DNA of 64,000 bases from Cyprinodon diabolis (GCA_030533445.1 CM060076.1:11214001-11278000), one strand, 5' to 3'. Shown: positions 11,519 to 24,190, counted from the first letter of the stretch. A program made the numbers and translations. The notes: a model not told the origin generated them from the letters alone.

Positions 11519-12857
11519 CTGTGAGATAGCAAAATAACAAGAGCCAACCCACTGAGTACAATAAAACAAAAAGAATGTAGATGGCACAATAAGTATTTTT
11601 AAATATATCATAACCAAGGTATTCAAAATACAATATCATTGGATTCATTACATCCAATTCTACAAACTCAGTATAGCTTACAAGATCATTAAAGCTACCG
11701 TTCACACACTGATTGGGTAAGTGGAAACAGCTGTGATGATTAACAAAAAGAAACAGGTGTAATGATTTGCATGCTGGGGCAAGAAGATAGGCTCTGGAGG
11801 ATGTTTGATGAACAAAACTGAAATAATTGACAAAAAATGTTAAAGAATGAAATCAAAAAAATTCTCATTGTAAAAAAATATATTATAATAATACTTATTG
11901 ATCCCAAAAAAATTACATTTAGTATCTTGTCTAACCTTTTTTGGCAACATTTCTGGTCTAATTGCATCTTCCCATTTTACCATTAAGACAATATAGAGAA
12001 AAAAAAAACAAAAACAATAAAGAAATATTTTTACACCATAACAGACATTACTATTGACTGAGCTTCTTGCAGCAAATATTCTTTCAACCTCAGACTGGTA
12101 ACCTTTGGTTAAATTAAAAGATTTTCCCCAGAAAAATTAGCTTTGTAATTCCAACTTTACTGTATTTAGAACAAAGAAAAAAACACTATTAATTTTATTC
12201 AAAATCACTTTTCAAACTTAACAGATGCTGCCCAATTTCCAATAGTGACTGATACATTTTATATTTAATTTTTTAAACACAACTGAGAAAAGTTCCAACT
12301 ATTATATATCTCTAAAAGGAGCAGGATCTTACATTTGATATCTTCTCTCCAAAGTTACTATATACAAACTGAATATTGTAAAGAGGAGTATTTTTAGAGC
12401 AACTTCATTAGAAACATGTATGCTTGTACAGAATTGGTTGAGAGCAATTGCAGTGCTCCTCTTTTTTTTTCATTCAATTTTTTCTTTAATTTGATTTACA
12501 GTGCCATAAAATTTATTTTGGTAGTACATGCTTCAGGGAAATTTCTGTACCAAACAGATAAAAATTGGAATATCAAGAATTCTAATATGTAAAGGTATCT
12601 TTATAGCACTTATAATTTTAAGACTTGATATTAAGTTAAAGCTATCATGTTTTTTCAAAACTAAAATAGTATTTTTGGTTAGATGGTTGCTTGGTGTTAT
12701 TATTGTGCCTTGCTTGTGTTGTTTTAAGTATAAGAAAAAATAACAGCAAACTTCTCTTAATATGAAAGTCATGCATAATGAAAATTTTGCATATTAAATA
12801 TTTTTTTCTGAACTTCAAGACATTCATTAAAACAATTCCAGTTGTATTTACATTAAT

Positions 12858-13259
12858 GCGGGCATACACTGTGCGATTTTTTGCCCTTTTCGGGCTGATT
12901 CTATATTCATGTGAGAATTTCTTGTATCAGGGCAAATTTCAGCCTCATCGTGCGTCCTGCATTGTGTAGTATACAGGGGGGTAACGAGGAGCAATTGGCC
13001 TCTCACGATCATCTCCTGATCAAGAATCGTAAAGTCGGTTGATAACCAAATATATATAAAATTCAGTCGCCCTAGTGAGGTGTCCAACCAGCGCCATCTC
13101 TCGATGTGTGGTTTTAGAACTTACAGCATGAGCAGTTAGATCGGATCAAAGTGTCGGGCTGTACAGTGTAATAACATACATCGTGAGTAGTGAACTTTTA
13201 AACTCTGCAGTTTTGTAATACAGTTTGAGCTGTAGCTCAGCTGTACAGTGTATGCCCAC
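12858..13259. mobile_element. MITE-like non-autonomous DNA transposon
   Basis: Left end gcgggcatacactgt, right end the reverse complement of gtgggcatacactgtacagc. About 400 bp, no coding content, base composition less AT-rich than its flanks. The superfamily cannot be assigned from the ends alone. Confidence 0.6.
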
Positions 13260-13289
13260 CTATAGTAATCCAATAAACTGCAGATCAGA

Positions 13290-13908
13290 CTAAGGCTACG
13301 TTCACACTGCAGGCCTAGATGCTCAATTCCGATTTTTTTGTGAAATCCAATTTTTTTCCATTGCCGTTCATATTTCCAAATATAGGCGACTTGTATGTGA
13401 TATCCTGTGTGAACTGCAGTCATACAAAGCAAGTGTCCCGCATGCGCAGTAGAGGACGCAATGATGTCATAGGCCAGTATGCTCTATGTTTACGGAAGTA
13501 AACATGGACGGTAGTGCCGGCGTGTATCTAGTGGTCTTTTCCAACCATAAAAACTCAATCTTTTCAATATGGTTAAACATATATACTGCTCTCCGCATCA
13601 TCATCGTCTGGCATGGTTGTTGTTTTTCTTGCCGCTTCTCAGTAGCAAGACACAGAATAGTGACCTTTGTCGGGTATTAATGACGTTCAGGTCGGATGAA
13701 TACAACCTGGCTGTTCAGACACAGGTCGAATGAGAAAAAATCAGATTTGTATCGGATTCAGGACCACATAGCCAAGTGGCATGAGTCGGATTGGAAAAAA
13801 TCGGATCTGTGTTGTTCAGACAGCCATTAAAAGATCAGATCCGGGTCACATATGAGCCAAAAAATCGGATTTGGGTCACTTCACACTGCAATGTGAACAT
13901 AGTCTTAG
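13290..13908. mobile_element. MITE-like non-autonomous DNA transposon
   Basis: Ends ctaaggctacgttcacactg and the reverse complement of ctaagactatgttcacattg (3 mismatches in 22 positions). The interior has sub-terminal repeats of the type (a)tcggat(t/c)tg. 619 bp, non-coding; a familiar fish repeat type. Confidence 0.65.
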
Positions 13909-14290
13909 TGTGCATCATGTAAACACAACAACCAACCAAACAACCAAACAAAATATTCTGAATAAATTCAGCATGAAACTCTAATCTAACTGGTTTATGC
14001 TGATTGACTCCTTATGAGGCAACCTAACCGACTGTCGATGTGACAAAACTTCTGCTTTGAGTAGTTATATGCTATGTTGGAATTTTCCTATTGGCATGCT
14101 GATATATATGATTGATATAGTTAATGTAAATGGTAAAATCTAATTTTTCTGTTGTTTTGGAGTCCGATTAATGCTTTAAAAATTTTATAGTTTGTGCAGA
14201 TAGCTACTGAAGGTTACTTCTTTTAAATAAAAACTGTCTATAATGCAAATGCACTTTCTGTTTAGAAGAAGACTTAAGCTCTCATCTTAC

Positions 14291-14471
14291 GTGTGCAGCC
14301 GCCCTCCTGGAAGTTGAAGAATCCTCTTGAGCATCTATCACATTTGGGTCCAGTGACACCTGGCTGACAACGACACTGACCCATTTCATCACAGTCGAAA
14401 GACTTTGAGCCGAATGAGTTGCAGTGACATGGAACACACACTCCACCTGTGGTGACACCATGAGTCTGAGC
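14291..14471 (-). CDS. lama2: lama2 exon: LE repeat (NSFGSKSFDC)
   Basis: 181 bp, phase 0 to 1: AQTHGVTTGGVCVPCHC, NSFGSKSFDCDEMGQC, QPGVTGPKCDRC, GFFNFQEGGCT. This complete LE repeat is strongly alpha-2 like. Acceptor gtttttttcag, donor ACAC|gtaaga. An apparent duplicate of its first part lies about 0.6 kb upstream in transcription, at 15.1-15.2 kb. Confidence 0.96.
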
Positions 14472-15100
14472 CTGAAAAAAACAAACAAAGCAGCACATGT
14501 TAAGATGGTTAAAAGTAAAAGGCACAAACTTAGCAAAAAGTAAAAAAAAAACTCTTTCTAAAAAGAAATTTGGTTACTGTTATTTAATGGGGAAAACAAC
14601 TTTAAAAACCAAGTAAATTGAGACATTTTTATGTATCTCTATATGCGTGTCTCTTTAATTTTTAGTAGCTCTTGCATTAAAACGCTAAAGCTTACTGTTT
14701 TTTTTATTGTTCAAGAAACCACACAACATGCAGGATGCTATTTGGAGTATAAAATGTTAGACAGCATGCATTATCTTCTACACGCTGTTTCATTAAAAAC
14801 AAACATAAATACCCAGAAAAGAGAATTATTGTTTTATCACAACTGATATTAGTCTTCACCTTTATTCCTTTACAAAAAAAGACAACAAATCATTTTCCCA
14901 CATAAGATGAAAACCAAAACACCCATGCTGCTGCAAACACAACCACTGCCATCCACATGCAGGGTGTGTTACCCCTGTCTGAGGTCTGTAAGCTCCCCTG
15001 GGACAACCCCCTGATGTGCGGGAGGTCCCCCCCCACCTCTGCTGCACAGCTTCAATGGGAAGGCTCTCAATAGGCCGCCGCGTCTCCCGCCTCTCGTAAC

Positions 15101-15248
15101 CTAGGCGACGAAGGTTACAGCGTCGGCCGACAAAGCCAGGTCGGCAAATGCAGCGGCCCTCAGTGTCACAGCGCTGAGACGTGGAGCCGTAAGGACTGCA
15201 GCGGCAGGGCATACATTCCTGGAGCTCAACGTCCCACCACCAGTTAGC
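15101..15248 (-). CDS. candidate extra/alternative lama2 exon (LE-like, duplicate of the 14.3 kb exon)
   Basis: On the minus strand an open, GC-rich segment starts after a good acceptor (pyrimidine tract, then actggtccag). It reads ANWWWDVELQEC, MPCRCSPYGSTSQRCD, TEGRCICRPGFVGRRCN. It aligns without gaps to the canonical exon at 14291-14471 (AQTHGVTTGGVC, VPCHCNSFGSKSFDCD) with identical cysteine spacing through Cys6, and it shares that exon's phase-0 start. Two donors give usable ends: CTAG|gttacg (148 bp, phase 1, the same exit phase as the canonical exon) or GGG|gtaaca at 14973 (276 bp, phase 0). Cys7 and Cys8 are missing and the tail is Arg-rich. It could be a mutually exclusive or cassette exon, or a decaying duplicate; no transcript evidence is available here. 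Confidence 0.5.
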
Positions 15249-16139
15249 CTGGACCAGTCACAATCCAGATGGATAGATGGGAGGTGGGCAAAGGGTTGAT
15301 AAGAATAAGTGAGGAGTGAAAATAAAATTAGGAAAATGCAGATGAGGAAAAATGCTACTGAAGTATCTCCAGTCCTATTTGTTTGTGGCTGTTGAAATAA
15401 ATAGTAAGATTATAACTTTGCATAGACAGCAGCAGGGCTTTAATATAAAACAACTTCTGTCTCATTATTCAATGTTTTGAAGCTTAAAAAAGTCAAAGGA
15501 AGGATTGCAATCACTTATCAAAAATATTAAGGTAGATACCATTAATACACTTATATTCCTTGGAAAAGCAGGACAGTGTTTAGTCTTTAGCTCTTTTGAT
15601 ATTTCCCAACTAGATTTATAAATAGCTTTCAAGAATAAAGTAGGAAAAATGAATAACATGGCAGTGAGGAAAATAAATGATTAAACATCTTAAGAAGCTC
15701 AGACTTTAAAGATAAAATGATAAACGATCCAATGGTAACAGATAATTTTTAATTTGGTCTAAACCAGTGATGCCAAATCTCTACCAGGTAATGTAACGGC
15801 ATTGACCAAAATTCACAATTAAAATTCACAATTGGTCATAATTAGCAAACTTTTAGAAGAACCAAAGGTATGCAGACAGTAATTCCAAGGAAAAAAGAAG
15901 CCTGTCCCGAAACAGATAACAGGGCCGCAGACGAAGAGAAGCAAAGTTGATGAAGATATATATTTTTTGTCATTTATTTTACAGTACATCTGAACATGGT
16001 TGATTTAAAAAATAAAAGACACCTTTTAGAAACCTCCAAAAGAGTAAAAGCAAGGAACACATTTGGCTGTTTTAGTGAGTGGCTGCTCTTATTGTTTGAC
16101 CGCTGCTGTCATTTTCTGTTTAGAAATAACACAATGTTT

Positions 16140-16600
16140 GGAAATTTTCTCTCTCTCACACACACACACACACTCACACCTTTGTTTTCATTACATATGG
16201 GAACGTTTCATAGACTTGCATTCCTTTTATGCGGCCTAATCCAGACCCTTACCCTATGTACTTGTAAGTCCTCGCATGTAGGATATTTTACAAAATACCT
16301 CCTCCACATTGTAGGTAACACAAGACCACACACACACACACACACACACACACATCCTTATTTTGCTATATGTAGTGAGGACAATGTGTTGAATCTCATT
16401 GACCTCCATTTATTGTCAGTCATTTGCAAACCGTTCTATGCCCTAACCCTAAAAATATTGTAACTCTAAACCTAAGCATATTGACATCTTAGCCCTAAAT
16501 CTAACCATTGGCAACAGCAACATGTCCTCACTTTACAACTGGTTGTTGAAAAATGGTCCTCACTCTAATGCCTAGACAGGTACACAGTTCCCCATAATAT
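16140..16600. repeat. CA microsatellites and a CCCTAA-containing dispersed repeat
   Basis: (CA)n at 16157-16173 and 16327-16354, followed by text such as gccctaaccctaaaaatatt and tgtcctcactttacaactgg, which I associate with a common fish interspersed repeat. It is not a telomeric array: the CCCTAA-like units are few and interrupted. Confidence 0.5.
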
Positions 16601-16863
16601 TGCATATTCCTGAGAAATTGTAGCCACAAGTCAACAAATACATGGCAGAAACTACCCCCTCCATACACAAACCCAGACACAGGTAGAGCTCGGTTCTAAG
16701 TAGGACTGGTTATTTAAACCAGTAATGCTAAAAAATAACATAATGAATGCTTTTCTCTGATGCTGTTTTTATCACTTGGTGGCCAAATCACACCATTTGT
16801 ATCGACTTGATACATAGAACCCAGATCAGTCCAACAGCGACCATAAATAACAGCAGTCCTTAC

Positions 16864-16970
16864 CTTACACTTATCGCACTGAAGTCCGACTACATTTTCT
16901 CTGCACTGGCATTGACCAGTTTCCTTGTCACAAACTTCTGATAGAGAACCATTGGTGTGGCAGTGGCAGG
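16864..16970 (-). CDS. lama2: lama2 exon: LE repeat
   Basis: 107 bp, phase 1 to 0: (P)CHCHTNGSLSEVCD, KETGQCQCRENVVG, LQCDKCK. This is a canonical LE repeat from Cys1 to Cys7. Acceptor ccttttgcag, donor AAG|gtaagg. Its phase-0 end can join in frame either to the canonical exon at 14291-14471 or to the extra LE-like exon around 15.1-15.2 kb. Confidence 0.95.
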
Positions 16971-17227
16971 CTGCAAAAGGAGGAAAAAGAAACATGTGAA
17001 AAGGAACATTTTACTATAGATATTATTTCTGGGTTTATTCGACTTTGAAGCCTTATGGACAAGGATATAAAGACGCCCCACAGTGTTAGACTGGGTGTCC
17101 TACTGTATTTACAAGAAAAGTGTTTAAGTGTTTTTTTAATCAAATTTTTGTTATGTAAATGGTTAAATTGAAAACAGGATTCCAATGGGACTCATGCCAC
17201 ATCAGTACAGAAAAAGGGTGTGCATCA

Positions 17228-17330
17228 GGTAAATGGTCTGTACTTATTCTGTATAGCATTTTTTCCCCAAGTCAGAGAACTTGACCAAAGCACTTGACAT
17301 TACATTCAGTCATTCACCCATTTGCTCACA
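17228..17330 (-). repeat. SINE 3' fragment (family B)
   Basis: Reverse complement of the family B tail (aggtaaatgg...tgtatagca...cttgaccaaagc...cattcagtcattcaccc). Truncated. Confidence 0.6.
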
Positions 17331-18889
17331 CATTTCAACTCTCTTAATCACAGTAGTTGGATTAAGTTGTGTTAATGTTAGGTACAGTAACAGTGTTAAG
17401 GAACAGACAAAATATTACACCCAGAAGTTCACAAATACCAAATATTTTCAGCTTAATTGCTTAAAAGTTACTTAAAAATTCTTTCGTAGCTAAGAGACAA
17501 AAAAAAACACATATGTTCAAGCAGATTAACAGTTACTGTGTGCAAAGTTTTCCAAATACTGCTAAGAAAAGGCTTCTTTGTTGAAAAAGATGCAGCATTT
17601 AAGGCAGTAAAAGAACAATGAGCACTTAAACACTGTGTTCATCTGCCACATGGTTTATTACTAAATGTTAAGCATTAAAAATAGATGCAGAACATGGGAG
17701 AAAGTCACATTTTATACCATAACAAGGCTTACATTGCAGGGACTCACAGCACAGAGTCCAGATGGTCTCTAAAAAGTTGCAGTAGAGGGGTGTGAAAATG
17801 TAAGAGATAAGCAAATACCTGCAGTTTTCTTTTTGTTTTAATATGTTTGTGTTTATACATCCCCAAATGTGGGTGCAAAGCAGTAGTGAATCGGAGTATG
17901 CATGCCCTTCTGCAGGCTGTATTAGTGTCCCTGCATATTTCAGAGTATCAGAATGTATTGTTGTGGACATCTGTGGTGAGCTAACTGCTTTCTTTCGTAA
18001 CCTACAATCACATTTGTCCTTCTGCTTGCTCTTAATTCAAGTTGAAGCAACAGCAGGAGGCAAAACAGACTAGTACTCATGTGTGTCCTTGTTGTGTGAT
18101 ATGGCGTGTGGCACTAATGTTATTACAGAGTGTATGCATAATGTTCTTAGGAGTGTGTGTGTGTGTGTGTGCTCATCTATGCTTCTAATAGCTTTTTGCA
18201 GCAGATGGGAGCTATGATGTTGAAGCTTTTAATTGTGTGTCTGAGGGGTTGATTGGCATATGTAGGTGTGAGTTTTCATCAACTGGGATTTAAGCTCAAA
18301 GTTAGCAAAAAAAAACATGAAGTCATGCAGGGTATCATAATTAGACTTTATAAGTAAGACTAGGTGGAAATGTGTCTTGATACTCTGCAACAAAATTCTA
18401 CAATCATTAACTTAACAGATGAGGAAGTGGATGTTATGCAACATGATAAAAAAAAACATGGAATTCCCCTAATGCTTGCAATCAATTAAAAATAATCATC
18501 TTTAATAAAGTCAGTCATACTACAGTATATTCTTCCTGACCCACACAACCACTTTCAGTTCAGATGCAGTCTTGTCAGTTCTCCACTCTTAGTTTGTGGT
18601 AGCACTATTTCCTATACCTGTAAAATCAGAGTTTTTGAAAATAAGGTTATATAAACTTAAGTTAAAATTGTCAAAATCCAAGGAAAATTGTTCAAATTTG
18701 AAGAAGCATCTGTTCTCATATCATGAAAGTCTGGGTGTACTTCTGATGTACTGTTGCTCTCCAGAAAGCATGAGTATTCAATGACTTGGTAATATCAATG
18801 GGTCAGCTGTGTCAGGATACACAATATAAGCTCTGATGTGATGTTACCACCTTTTTGTAAATATTAGTTTAAAAATAAAGGATAAACCA

Positions 18890-19215
18890 AATGTGGGGTT
18901 GCACAGTGGTAGCAGTGGGCAGGAATACTGGGTTTGAATTCTGGCCGGGGTCTTTCTGCATGGACTTTGCATGTTCTCCCTGTGCATGTGTGGGTTCTCT
19001 TCGGGTACTCTGGCTTCCTCCCACAGTCCAAAACATGACTGTTAGGTTAATTGGCTTCTCTAAATTCTCCTTAAGTGTGAGTGTGTGTGTGAATGGTTGT
19101 TTGTTTCTGTGTTGCCCTTAGATAGACTGGCGACGTGTCCAGGGTGTACCCCGCCTCTCACCCATTGAGGCTGGAAATAGGCACCAGTGACCCCAGTAGG
19201 GATAAGCATGATTGG
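18890..19215 (+). repeat. tRNA-headed SINE, family C
   Basis: A box-B-like gggtttgaattctgg is followed by gcatggactttgcatgttct, cctcccacagtccaaaacat, ggcgacgtgtccagggtgta and ataggcacca. The same block order recurs at 22.5 and 58.0 kb. This is a very common teleost repeat. Confidence 0.75.
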
Positions 19216-20415
19216 TGAATGGATCAACCAAATGTGTCTAAATTAAAATTGAAGGCCTTATGAGTCCCTAAAGATCATTTTAGATAAATTATTCAGACTG
19301 TAGAAAAAACTGTTATTTTTTATCAAATGTAAAAAAATGTATGTGCCATATCTGATTAAGGAATCTCTAGTTGTACAGTAGTTTGAGATTGTTATATCAG
19401 GATGTCACAGTTGCAAGACTAGATTCGATTTGTAGCCGATTAGTAGCAGGGATGAAGATATGTGGCAAACATGGTGTTTGTGAGCTGTGTAGCTGATGGG
19501 TTGACATTTTTACATGTTTACAGTACAAAAACCATGTGTTTTCTAGAATTATGTTGACATTAAATATGCTGCATTGAAAATTCATTTTCTTTCGGTTTTA
19601 TTTTTTAATCACAAAGCAGCTGCACATATTCCCATTTCTCAAGGTAGTTTTTAATATCATATTTCCAATATTATTATACTGTTTTTGAATAATTTGTAAT
19701 ATTTATTTTGCTTTACTATTTAACAACTTTGAATTATTTGCCTTCAAACATTTTTGCACACTTTATAACTTTCTCCAGTTTTTGACATAAACTTTACTAA
19801 TTAGATTTTTATCTCATATAAGATAGTGAATGACAACTGGTATTCAATGATGTACAGGCAGATATTATTGTATAAGTAAATTGGGTTTTACATCTTGTGT
19901 TTTTGTCATTTTTCCGAGCCTAAACCATTCTTGCATGTATAAAATTGTAGGATTATGTAATACCCCATACTATTTGTGAACATGACACCTTACATATACT
20001 GAAAACTATTAAAACTTAATTTTCCATAATGATAGCATAGAATCCCTTAACATGAGTCAACTTATTAAAAATCTTTTCTTAAGCCATCAAGTTGGAGAAC
20101 AGGCTTAATTATTCTCGTTATGTTTTAAGATGGTAATATGATCTTAAAGTTTTAATCCTGTAAATAATGAGGGATCATATTAGTATAAAGGGTATGTGTA
20201 ACCTAACTGCAGCAGTGGTGTCAAACTAATTTCTATATCAGGCCACTTCAGTATTACCAAGTCTTTAAAATGGCCAATAAGCTATAAATGTATCTTTTTA
20301 TTTCATGAACGTATTCACAAAGAGCATCATATCTTCAATTTGATTAGCAGTTTAAGCCACTTCATGCACTTTAAAACAACATATGCCTTATCTTATGACA
20401 TGATGTGCCTTTACA

Positions 20416-20640
20416 TTACTGATGGTGTTAGGAGGGAATGGCGGCTCTAGTGTACAGAAGCCTTGCTTCTTGTCAGTGAGCTCCAGGGCAGCTGTGGCTA
20501 AAATGTAGCTTGCCACCATCATTGTTTGCATGAATGGGTGAATGACTGAATGTAGTGTAAAGCACTTTGGTCAAACCCTCAAGACCTTGGAAAAGTGCTA
20601 TATAAGAACAGGCCATTTATTGGCTTTTGAAGGCTGGATA
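20416..20640 (+). repeat. SINE fragment, family B (5' truncated)
   Basis: Matches the 49.25 kb copy from 'gtgagctccagggcagctgt' through 'gtagtgtaaagcactttggt' to 'ggccatttat'. Lacks the tRNA-like head. Confidence 0.7.
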
Positions 20641-22493
20641 GATTGCTGTTGTGGACCTTCAGTTTGACACATATGTTAAGAGATGAACAGTGCTAATGCT
20701 TAACATGGATGCAAACATTATGGAAATATTTCCTGTATCTAAAATCATTAAATTATCACTATAAATTATTATATAAATCAACATCCTATATGTTGACTGT
20801 TTAATAGATTGTCTTGGTTCAGCATAATAATTTTCAGTAGGAATGCAAATCCTACTCTGGTGAAACTAGACGGATGTTTTCTTAATGAAACTGTTTTAAC
20901 ATTGAAAGCATTTAAAAAAAACTTTGAGCCAAAGTATTTGTGAATTATTGAGTTCCTACAGATAAATCAGCTTCAAAAGAATGGGGAACCATATCATAGA
21001 GCAATGCACAACAATTTTCAAATGATTTTTTTTTTTTATGTTAAACACTTTAGGCTGTTATATATTCTTATAATTTACCCACAAGACATACTGCTTGGTG
21101 TTTAGATTAGCTCCAGAATATCAAGCATTATTTAACTTTTTGAAAAAGAAATATACTGAGACATTATCGGCCTGCATTGCAGAAAGAGAGAAAAAATGCC
21201 TAAAGGGGAGAACACTAATGTACAAAGAATGAAAAGGTTTTTTTTCATTCTAATAGCGCACAGATGGACTCAGCCTGATCTCTTCTCTTCTAATCAATAA
21301 AATTCATTAAGAGTGGAACTGACGGGTAGAGACAGGCAGATTGAGAGTTGTTGTCTTTTAATAATTCTTGGTGGTCTTCTGTCATTTGTACAGGATCAAT
21401 AACAACCTCTTCGTCTCAAAGACGCAAGCCGCTGATCAGTACTGCAGCAGAGCAATAGATCAGCCTGATTAATCAATACCCATTTAGATGGGTGGAGAGG
21501 GGAAACAACTACAGAACAATGAACTATCAAATGCACATTAATACCCTTTGTCAGCCTGTCTCGCTGCTTTTGTGCACTCCTGACACACTTTTTTGCCTGT
21601 CTGATGCTCTGTGGGAGGTTTCTGTCTCCCTATCTGTGCCTCTGCTTTTGTCGACAGAACAAGCTTTAATAAAGAGTTTCATGAAGAAGTGCCATATGTA
21701 CATTCTTTCTCTGCCTCGCTGCTAATACTGTACTCCTGTGTTATTTTTTTCTTTTTCGCAGGTATAGTTTTTTATTCTCACTTTTAAGCACAGCTGGCAG
21801 TCAGTGGGCCGCTCAGACATCACACCTCCTACTGGCACAGCTGCTACTTGACACACTCACATCGACACTCCAGATGGTGTGCCATCTACTCAATGTTTTA
21901 GCGAGACTATTAAAGGTATCATTTAAATAATTTCAGCTAAGTTTCATAAGGACAAAGTGCTCTTTAGTGCAACACCCCTGCTGGGAAACAAAAGCTACCC
22001 TGCAGTCACCCTTTAAGAAAACAGCAAAAAAAAGAAAGAAAATGTGAGAAGCCAACTTTATCTTCTGTCTTGAAAAAGAGTATCTTTCTTATTATTTATT
22101 ATTATTTTATCAGTTCTTTCTGATAACAAGTGCATTAGAATGGTTCTTTGGATTGGATTTAAAGTCCTCAAACAAACTGCTCAGTCAGTATGTTACATCA
22201 ACTCATAAATCCTATTTGGCTGAGGTTTAAAATTTGGAGATTTGGTCACAGTGCAGTCTTTTTTTCTTTTTTTTCTTTTGAATAATTCAAGAAAACAACA
22301 AATCCAATATATTTTTAGGAGCACTAGGAAGGCATGATGTTGAGATAAATCCAATAAATTTTTTGAATACAATTATAAAAATGATTATTAATTATGTACA
22401 AAAATAGAGTGACAACAGGAGAAAAAATGATTTATCTGGCATCAAATGCCCTACACAGGGAATCTAATATATACTGTATAAGTGGTTTTAATA

Positions 22494-22850
22494 TGGGCTG
22501 CACAGTGCGACAATGGGGAGCACAAGAAGATTGTGGGTTTGATTCCCAGCCCAAGGTCTTGCTGCATGGAGTTTGCATGTTCTCACTGCGCATGAGTGGG
22601 TTCTCTCCAGGTTCTTCGGCTTTCTCCTACAGTCTAAAAACATGATTGTTAGGTTAATGCACTTTACTAAATTCTCCTTAGGTGAGTGTGTGTGTGAATG
22701 GTTGTTTGTCTTATTTGTCCTTGTGTTGCGCTGTGATCGACTGGCGTCCTGTCCAGGGTGTACCCCGCCTCTTGCCTATTTACAGCTGGAGATAGGCACC
22801 AGCACCCCTGGCGACCCCAGCAGGGATAAGCATGATGGAAAATGGATGGA
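22494..22850 (+). repeat. tRNA-headed SINE, family C
   Basis: gggctgcacagtgcgacaat head, gtttgattcccagcccaagg box B region, catgttctcactgcgcatga, gtccagggtgtaccccgcct, then aaaatggatggatgg at the 3' end. Full-length-looking copy. Confidence 0.78.
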
Positions 22851-23978
22851 TGGTTTTAACATAGTTTTCGTGTGTCGGAGAAAACAAAAAACGTTATTAC
22901 ATATCTATATCATTTCAGAGTGTGACTGAGTTGTTAGGAATGCAGTTTGTGTGGCCTTTTTGTGTTTTTTCCTTTTTTCACCACCAGGAGGTGCCCTGTC
23001 TTCGCTGTCCCTCCCTGCGGCTCATTGGATCATTATCTGGAGGAGTATTTGAGCAGTGGGCTGTCACTCACTCGACGCCAGAGTGTTTGCCAGTTTTGGG
23101 TACTCTAGCCAAGCTGAGTTTAGCTGAGTCCAAGCTAGCTTTGTTTCTCTGAGTCTAACGAGTTTTTTTTTTTTTTGCTCCCCGGCAGGAAACTTTCTTG
23201 TGTTACTGGATTCCTGAACCTTCTCCCCCCTGAAAGGAAAAACTGAGTTACACTGAGCAGGGGAAAACCTCCACATGTTCCGTTTAAGTACCCATCATAA
23301 ATTCCAGTGACGATACGCTCCCTTACTCCTCCGGGTCCAACGCTTGTCTACCTGTCCGCCATCCAACGTGTGCCCTATTCTCTGGATTTACCACACATAC
23401 TGGATTCAAGGACTAACAAGGCCTCCCTCTTGGTTGCAAATAACAGATGCATACTGCCACCTATTGCAAATGTGCTGTAGTTGAATATGTCAGCGATGCT
23501 GTCAATTTCATTCAGTTAAATTCAAAAACAAAAAATGTATGTTCTTTAAAACAGGAAGCTACAAATCTCCTTAGTCATTTTTCAATTCAAAGTATTCTGT
23601 TGGTGTAATTGTTTAATGGTTCATTGTGAAATTGATTGAAAATGGAATTTTGCCACGCCTCATTATCATGACACACATTTCTTAATCCGGTATAATTCTA
23701 TAATCAGTTCATTTCTCTCCTCAAGACTTTAAAGAGCATATTTGTTTTTTGTTTTTTAATCGTTCCTTGTGTGAACCAATCCCAGCTTTAACACACTCTT
23801 AATCTAGGAGTAGATGTAGTATTAGATGTTTTTTTAGGCTAAGTTGGGAAGCCTTTAAAAAGAACTTTGAAAATGTTATCTGAATGGGCCCAGTTTTTTT
23901 AAATGCTTAATTTTTTTTTAATTATTTATTTAATTTTATTACTTGATAGTATAATTAGTATCATAGTCCACAACTTAC

Positions 23979-24190
23979 GTTGACAGTTCTTTAAAGTGAT
24001 GGCATCTCCATAGTAACCATCACTGCACGTGTCACAAGTCAAGCCATCGTAACCCTGGCGACACCTCAAACATTGGCCTGTGATCGGATCGCAGCTGTCT
24101 GGTACAGAAAGGTCCAGATTGCCATTGCAATTGCAGGGTTGGCAGGATTCTCCTGGTACGTTAGGTAGGCCGTAGTACCCATTGGAACAT
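23979..24190 (-). CDS. lama2: lama2 exon: two LE repeat halves
   Basis: 212 bp, phase 2 to 1: (R)CSNGYYGLPNVPGESC, QPCNCNGNLDLSVPDSC, DPITGQCLRC, GLTCDTCSDGYYGDA, LKNCQ. All eight LE cysteines of one repeat are present, with CLRC spacing in place of the usual C.C. Acceptor ctgccacctag, donor CAAC|gtaagt. It follows the 12.4 kb intron. Confidence 0.95.

Larger units (their letters stand above)
11519..14290 (-). other. lama2 intron with two MITE-like elements
   Basis: 11519-12857 is AT-rich with nothing recognised. Two terminal-inverted-repeat elements follow (12858-13259 and 13290-13908), then AT-rich sequence to the exon. Confidence 0.65.
14472..16863 (-). other. lama2 intron containing the candidate extra exon
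   Basis: Contains the GC-rich LE-like exon (14973/15101-15248), two (CA)n stretches (about 16157-16173 and 16327-16354) and, at about 16360-16600, a fish dispersed repeat with gtgaggacaatg...ccctaaccctaa...tcctcacttt. The rest is AT-rich. Confidence 0.65.
16971..23978 (-). other. lama2 intron with SINE copies
   Basis: 7.0 kb. SINE family B fragments at 17228-17330 (-) and 20416-20640 (+), SINE family C copies at 18890-19215 and 22494-22850 (+), and (TG)n at 18152-18171. 19.2-20.4, 20.7-22.4 and 23.3-23.98 kb show only AT-rich sequence. 22.95-23.4 kb is GC-richer and possibly LTR- or repeat-derived, unassigned. Confidence 0.65.

Noticed and set aside
16440..16500. CCCTAA-like words suggesting an interstitial telomere
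   Set aside because: Only a few interrupted units within a known-looking dispersed repeat; not a tandem telomeric array.
18890..19215. tRNA gene in the SINE heads
   Set aside because: Only box-B-like sequence is preserved and the elements continue into repeat bodies; these are SINEs, not functional tRNAs.
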